A stretch of DNA of 64,000 nucleotides, taken from the NCBI GenBank assembly GCA_964416195.1, contig CAYQDB010000003.1, positions 62,001-126,000 of the forward strand, written 5' to 3'. Numbering within the stretch: the stretch's first letter is position 1; each line of letters starts with the position of its first letter. Source of the DNA: CAYQDB01 sp964416195. Lineage in GTDB: Bacteria; Zixibacteria; MSB-5A5; GN15; FEB-12. Shown piece by piece: positions 61,822 to 64,000 of the stretch. The notes under the pieces are model-generated. The model did not search any database. It was not told the DNA's origin and was given only the letters and a program-made list of their open reading frames with translations. A program made the translations under genes and the position numbers.

Positions 61822-62018
61822 CTACTGTGTTCCGGACGGCTTGCATATACACACCACTTACTGGACAGCTTCCCCATATCTGCCCCGTCCCTGATTGAGT
61901 CCGTAAACAGCGAACGTTCTCACCCATCATCCCTATGGTATCCGAAGCTACATGACGCGGCAGACGAGGACGTCCACCGCGCACGGAACCATTGTCTGCT
62001 GGCAACCGGGAGTTGTTC

Positions 62019-63035
62019 ATGCTTATCGTAATGAAAGCGTCTGCCACCCCCGAAATGGTGGTGCAGATCTGCCGTGAAATTGAGAGGATGGGGCTGAATG
62101 CCCATCCGATACAAGGGACACGAACTACGACTATCGAGGTCACCGGGAATGGATTCCCGGTCGATCCTGATGGCATTTTGAGCCAGCCGGGGGTCAAAGA
62201 GATTATCCATATCACTCAGCCGTATAAGCTGGTCAGCCGAGAGTTTTCTTCCAGCAATACTGTTGTCAAAATAAACGATGTGAGCATAGGCGCTCCCGAA
62301 ATTGTCGTCATGGCGGGTCCGTGTTCAGTGGAAAGTCGTGAGCAATGCATGACAATTGCTAAACTGGTAGCCAAGTCCGGAGCGAAGGTTTTTCGTGGTG
62401 GCGCGTTTAAGCCACGCACTTCACCCTACAGCTTCCAAGGATTGGGTGAGGAAGGTCTGAAAATCTTAGCGGAAGTGCGTGAGAGATTTGGGTTGATCAT
62501 CGTGACTGAAGCGATGGATACCGAGACGATGGACATGGTGGCTGAGTACACCGATATAATCCAGATCGGTTCGCGGAACATGCAGAACTTTTCGCTTTTG
62601 AGAAAGGCTGGGCGCAAGAAGAATCCTGTGCTTTTGAAACGAGGAATGTCGGCCACTCTGGAAGAGTTCTTGATGGCGGCCGAGTATATCATGGCCGAGG
62701 GAAACCACAACATTATTCTCTGCGAACGGGGTGTGCGAACATTTGCCAATCACACCCGCAACACCCTTGACCTCTCATTGGTGCCGGCTGTCAAACAGAT
62801 CAGCCACCTGCCGATAATTGTTGACCCCAGTCACGGCACCGGAGTGAGAGATGAAATCCTTCCAATGTCCCGTGCCGCTGTTGCCGCCGGTGCTGACGGA
62901 CTGTTGGTGGAAGTTCATCACGATCCGGTAAGTGCCCTTTCGGATGGCGGTCAATCGATCCTACCCGATATGTTTGAGCAGATGATGCAGGAGGTCCGAG
63001 CGATTGCCGGCGTCCTGGGCAGGTCCTGCGCATGA
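62019..63035 (+). CDS. aroF: 3-deoxy-7-phosphoheptulonate (DAHP) synthase, ferredoxin-like-domain type
   Basis: First enzyme of the shikimate pathway, joining PEP and erythrose-4-phosphate. The first 70 residues form the ferredoxin-like regulatory domain found in Thermotoga and relatives (LIVMKASATPEMVVQICREIERMGL, KLVSREF). The catalytic barrel has VVMAGPCSVESREQCM, VFRGGAFKPRTSPYSFQGLG, TEAMDTETMDMVAEYTDIIQIGSRNMQNF, VLLKRGMSATLEEFLMAAEYI, CERGVRTF and VDPSHGTGVRDEILPMSRAAVAAGADGLLVEVH. ATG 62019 is chosen because CGGGAG (62007-62012) lies six bases before it; TTG 61992 would add nine. The stop overlaps the aroA start. The N-terminal domain implies Tyr or Phe feedback control. Confidence 0.95.
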   Translation: MLIVMKASATPEMVVQICREIERMGLNAHPIQGTRTTTIEVTGNGFPVDPDGILSQPGVKEIIHITQPYKLVSREFSSSNTVVKINDVSIGAPEIVVMAGPCSVESREQCMTIAKLVAKSGAKVFRGGAFKPRTSPYSFQGLGEEGLKILAEVRERFGLIIVTEAMDTETMDMVAEYTDIIQIGSRNMQNFSLLRKAGRKKNPVLLKRGMSATLEEFLMAAEYIMAEGNHNIILCERGVRTFANHTRNTLDLSLVPAVKQISHLPIIVDPSHGTGVRDEILPMSRAAVAAGADGLLVEVHHDPVSALSDGGQSILPDMFEQMMQEVRAIAGVLGRSCA

Positions 63036-64000
63036 GACGGACGATAATGCCCGTAAAAAAGATAGGGGGGACTATCCGAGTTCCCGGGGATAAATCCATT
63101 GCCCACCGGGCGGCTCTGCTGTCCATTCTGTCTAAAGGACCGATCAAAGTCAGGAACTTCCCCAACGGCGTTGACTGCCTGGCATCACTGGAAGCTGCCC
63201 AGCGATTCGGAGTGAAAGTCCGTACAGAGTCTAACGGCCTGGTGTTGACCCCACCTTCCGCCATCTCCATCGCACCGGAAAGTATAATCGACTGCGGCAA
63301 TTCAGCAACTACGGCCAAGCTTTTGGCGGGTATTATTGCCGGCTCCAATTTGGAGACAACTCTGACCGGTGACGAGTCGCTCAAGTCACGCCCGATGGAA
63401 CGTATCATTGATCCACTCTCTGCTATGGGAGCGGAGTTCTTTGCCAAGGACGGTCACTTACCCGTGAGAATACGGGGCAGCAAGCTGCTTCCTTATGAAT
63501 ATGACTTACCGATTGCATCGGCACAGGTGAAATCTGCCCTGCTGCTGGCCGGACTGGCATCGTCCTGTGCAGTCACAGTCAGGGAAAAAACGATTACGCG
63601 TGACCACACAGAAATAATGCTGCGGGAGATAGGTGACGGAATCACGGTTCGAGAAATCAAGTCGGTGAGAATCCCTGACCCGCTTGACCCGCGTAAGACA
63701 AAGATGGAAATGCCTGAAGCATTCAAAAAGGAGATTAGAATCTCTCCTAGGGCGCAAATCACAGGTGGTACTATCGATATTCCCGGGGATATTTCCACCG
63801 GGGCGTTTTTCCTGGCGGCAGCCGCCATATCGGGCCATTCGTTAACTGTTGAGAATCTGGGACTGAATCCGACTCGCACTGCTTTTCTGGACCACCTGAA
63901 GGCCGTGGGATGCAAAGTTGAGATAAAGGATAAGACAATCGTTTCAGGCGAACCCAGGGGGAGAGTAACTGTCACCGGTCAGCCGTTAAAACCAAGAAAA
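63032..64000 (+). CDS. aroA: 3-phosphoshikimate 1-carboxyvinyltransferase (EPSP synthase), 3' end missing
   Basis: Frame from ATG 63032 (overlapping the upstream stop as ATGA) stays open to the last base: 323 codons of a protein of about 430 aa. Sixth step of the shikimate pathway. Motifs are IRVPGDKSIAHRAALLS, CGNSATTAKLLAG near residue 88, SLKSRPMERIIDPL, IASAQVKSALLLAGL, TRDHTEIMLREIG, and a second-half GDISTGAFFLAAAAI. The loop that normally reads N-(S/A)-G-T...R-(P/L)-L has Ala in place of the Gly linked to glyphosate sensitivity and Lys in place of the adjacent Arg. ATG 63047 is a possible start five codons later. Confidence 0.95.
   Translation, partial: MRRTIMPVKKIGGTIRVPGDKSIAHRAALLSILSKGPIKVRNFPNGVDCLASLEAAQRFGVKVRTESNGLVLTPPSAISIAPESIIDCGNSATTAKLLAGIIAGSNLETTLTGDESLKSRPMERIIDPLSAMGAEFFAKDGHLPVRIRGSKLLPYEYDLPIASAQVKSALLLAGLASSCAVTVREKTITRDHTEIMLREIGDGITVREIKSVRIPDPLDPRKTKMEMPEAFKKEIRISPRAQITGGTIDIPGDISTGAFFLAAAAISGHSLTVENLGLNPTRTAFLDHLKAVGCKVEIKDKTIVSGEPRGRVTVTGQPLKPRK

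Noticed and set aside
61750..62031. A 93-codon ORF right after argS
   Set aside because: It overlaps the DAHP synthase start in another frame, has no ribosome site and shows no protein-like pattern; the gap is better read as non-coding.
1..64000. CRISPR array, prophage, transposase or integrase
   Set aside because: None was seen on reading through; no regularly spaced direct repeats and no recognisable transposase, integrase or phage structural gene.

Overview
The window looks like chromosome of a free-living, motile, Gram-negative-type bacterium of moderate GC. Nearly every gene lies on the + strand, tightly packed and often with 4-base start/stop overlaps. A PorV-like outer-membrane protein next to a large secreted protein with a FlgD-type C-terminal domain, a COX24-domain mini-protein of the kind common in Bacteroidetes relatives, and many TPR proteins suggest an FCB-group lineage, possibly an uncultured phylum such as Zixibacteria. 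That placement is inference; no rRNA is present.

Region 1 (1-14.4 kb) is a late flagellar block: csrA (5' end missing), flgL, fliW, two TPR-linked glycosyltransferases, fliC, fliD, fliS, a FlgN-like chaperone, flgM and an HDOD gene. It holds filament parts (FlgL, FliC, FliD), their chaperones, probable flagellin-modifying enzymes and two control circuits: CsrA/FliW on the fliC leader, and FlgM on sigma-28, which has a good candidate promoter before fliC.

Region 2 (14.6-25.6 kb) is informational housekeeping: tRNA-Val, thrS-infC-rpmI-rplT-pheS-pheT, a ZapB-like/ZapA pair, rny, a YmdB-type phosphoesterase and folD. infC appears to start at an ATA codon.

Region 3 (25.6-41.5 kb) is envelope and signalling: a 1238-aa secreted protein overlapping a PorV-like barrel/TPR fusion, a membrane protein joining an RsbW-like kinase domain to a PP2C phosphatase, a STAS antagonist, a small winged-helix-like ORF, a diguanylate cyclase, and an exopolysaccharide export operon (Wza, Wzz, TPR, tyrosine kinase, deacetylase) with a possible sigma-28-type promoter.

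Region 4 (41.7-50.6 kb) holds purD, purE, a secreted TPR protein, an unknown secreted protein, LapA/LapB-like proteins, a SPOR protein and mutS.

Region 5 (50.6-52.9 kb) is an islet between mutS and mutL. It carries an unrecognised 441-aa protein and a 175-aa protein with a PD-(D/E)XK nuclease signature, with perfect hairpins on both flanks. It is the best candidate here for an undescribed system.

Region 6 (52.9-64 kb) holds mutL, miaA, a LysM lytic transglycosylase, sppA, HU, a 31-aa COX24-domain protein, argS, a DAHP synthase and aroA (3' end missing). The partial EPSP synthase has unusual residues in its glyphosate-sensitivity loop.
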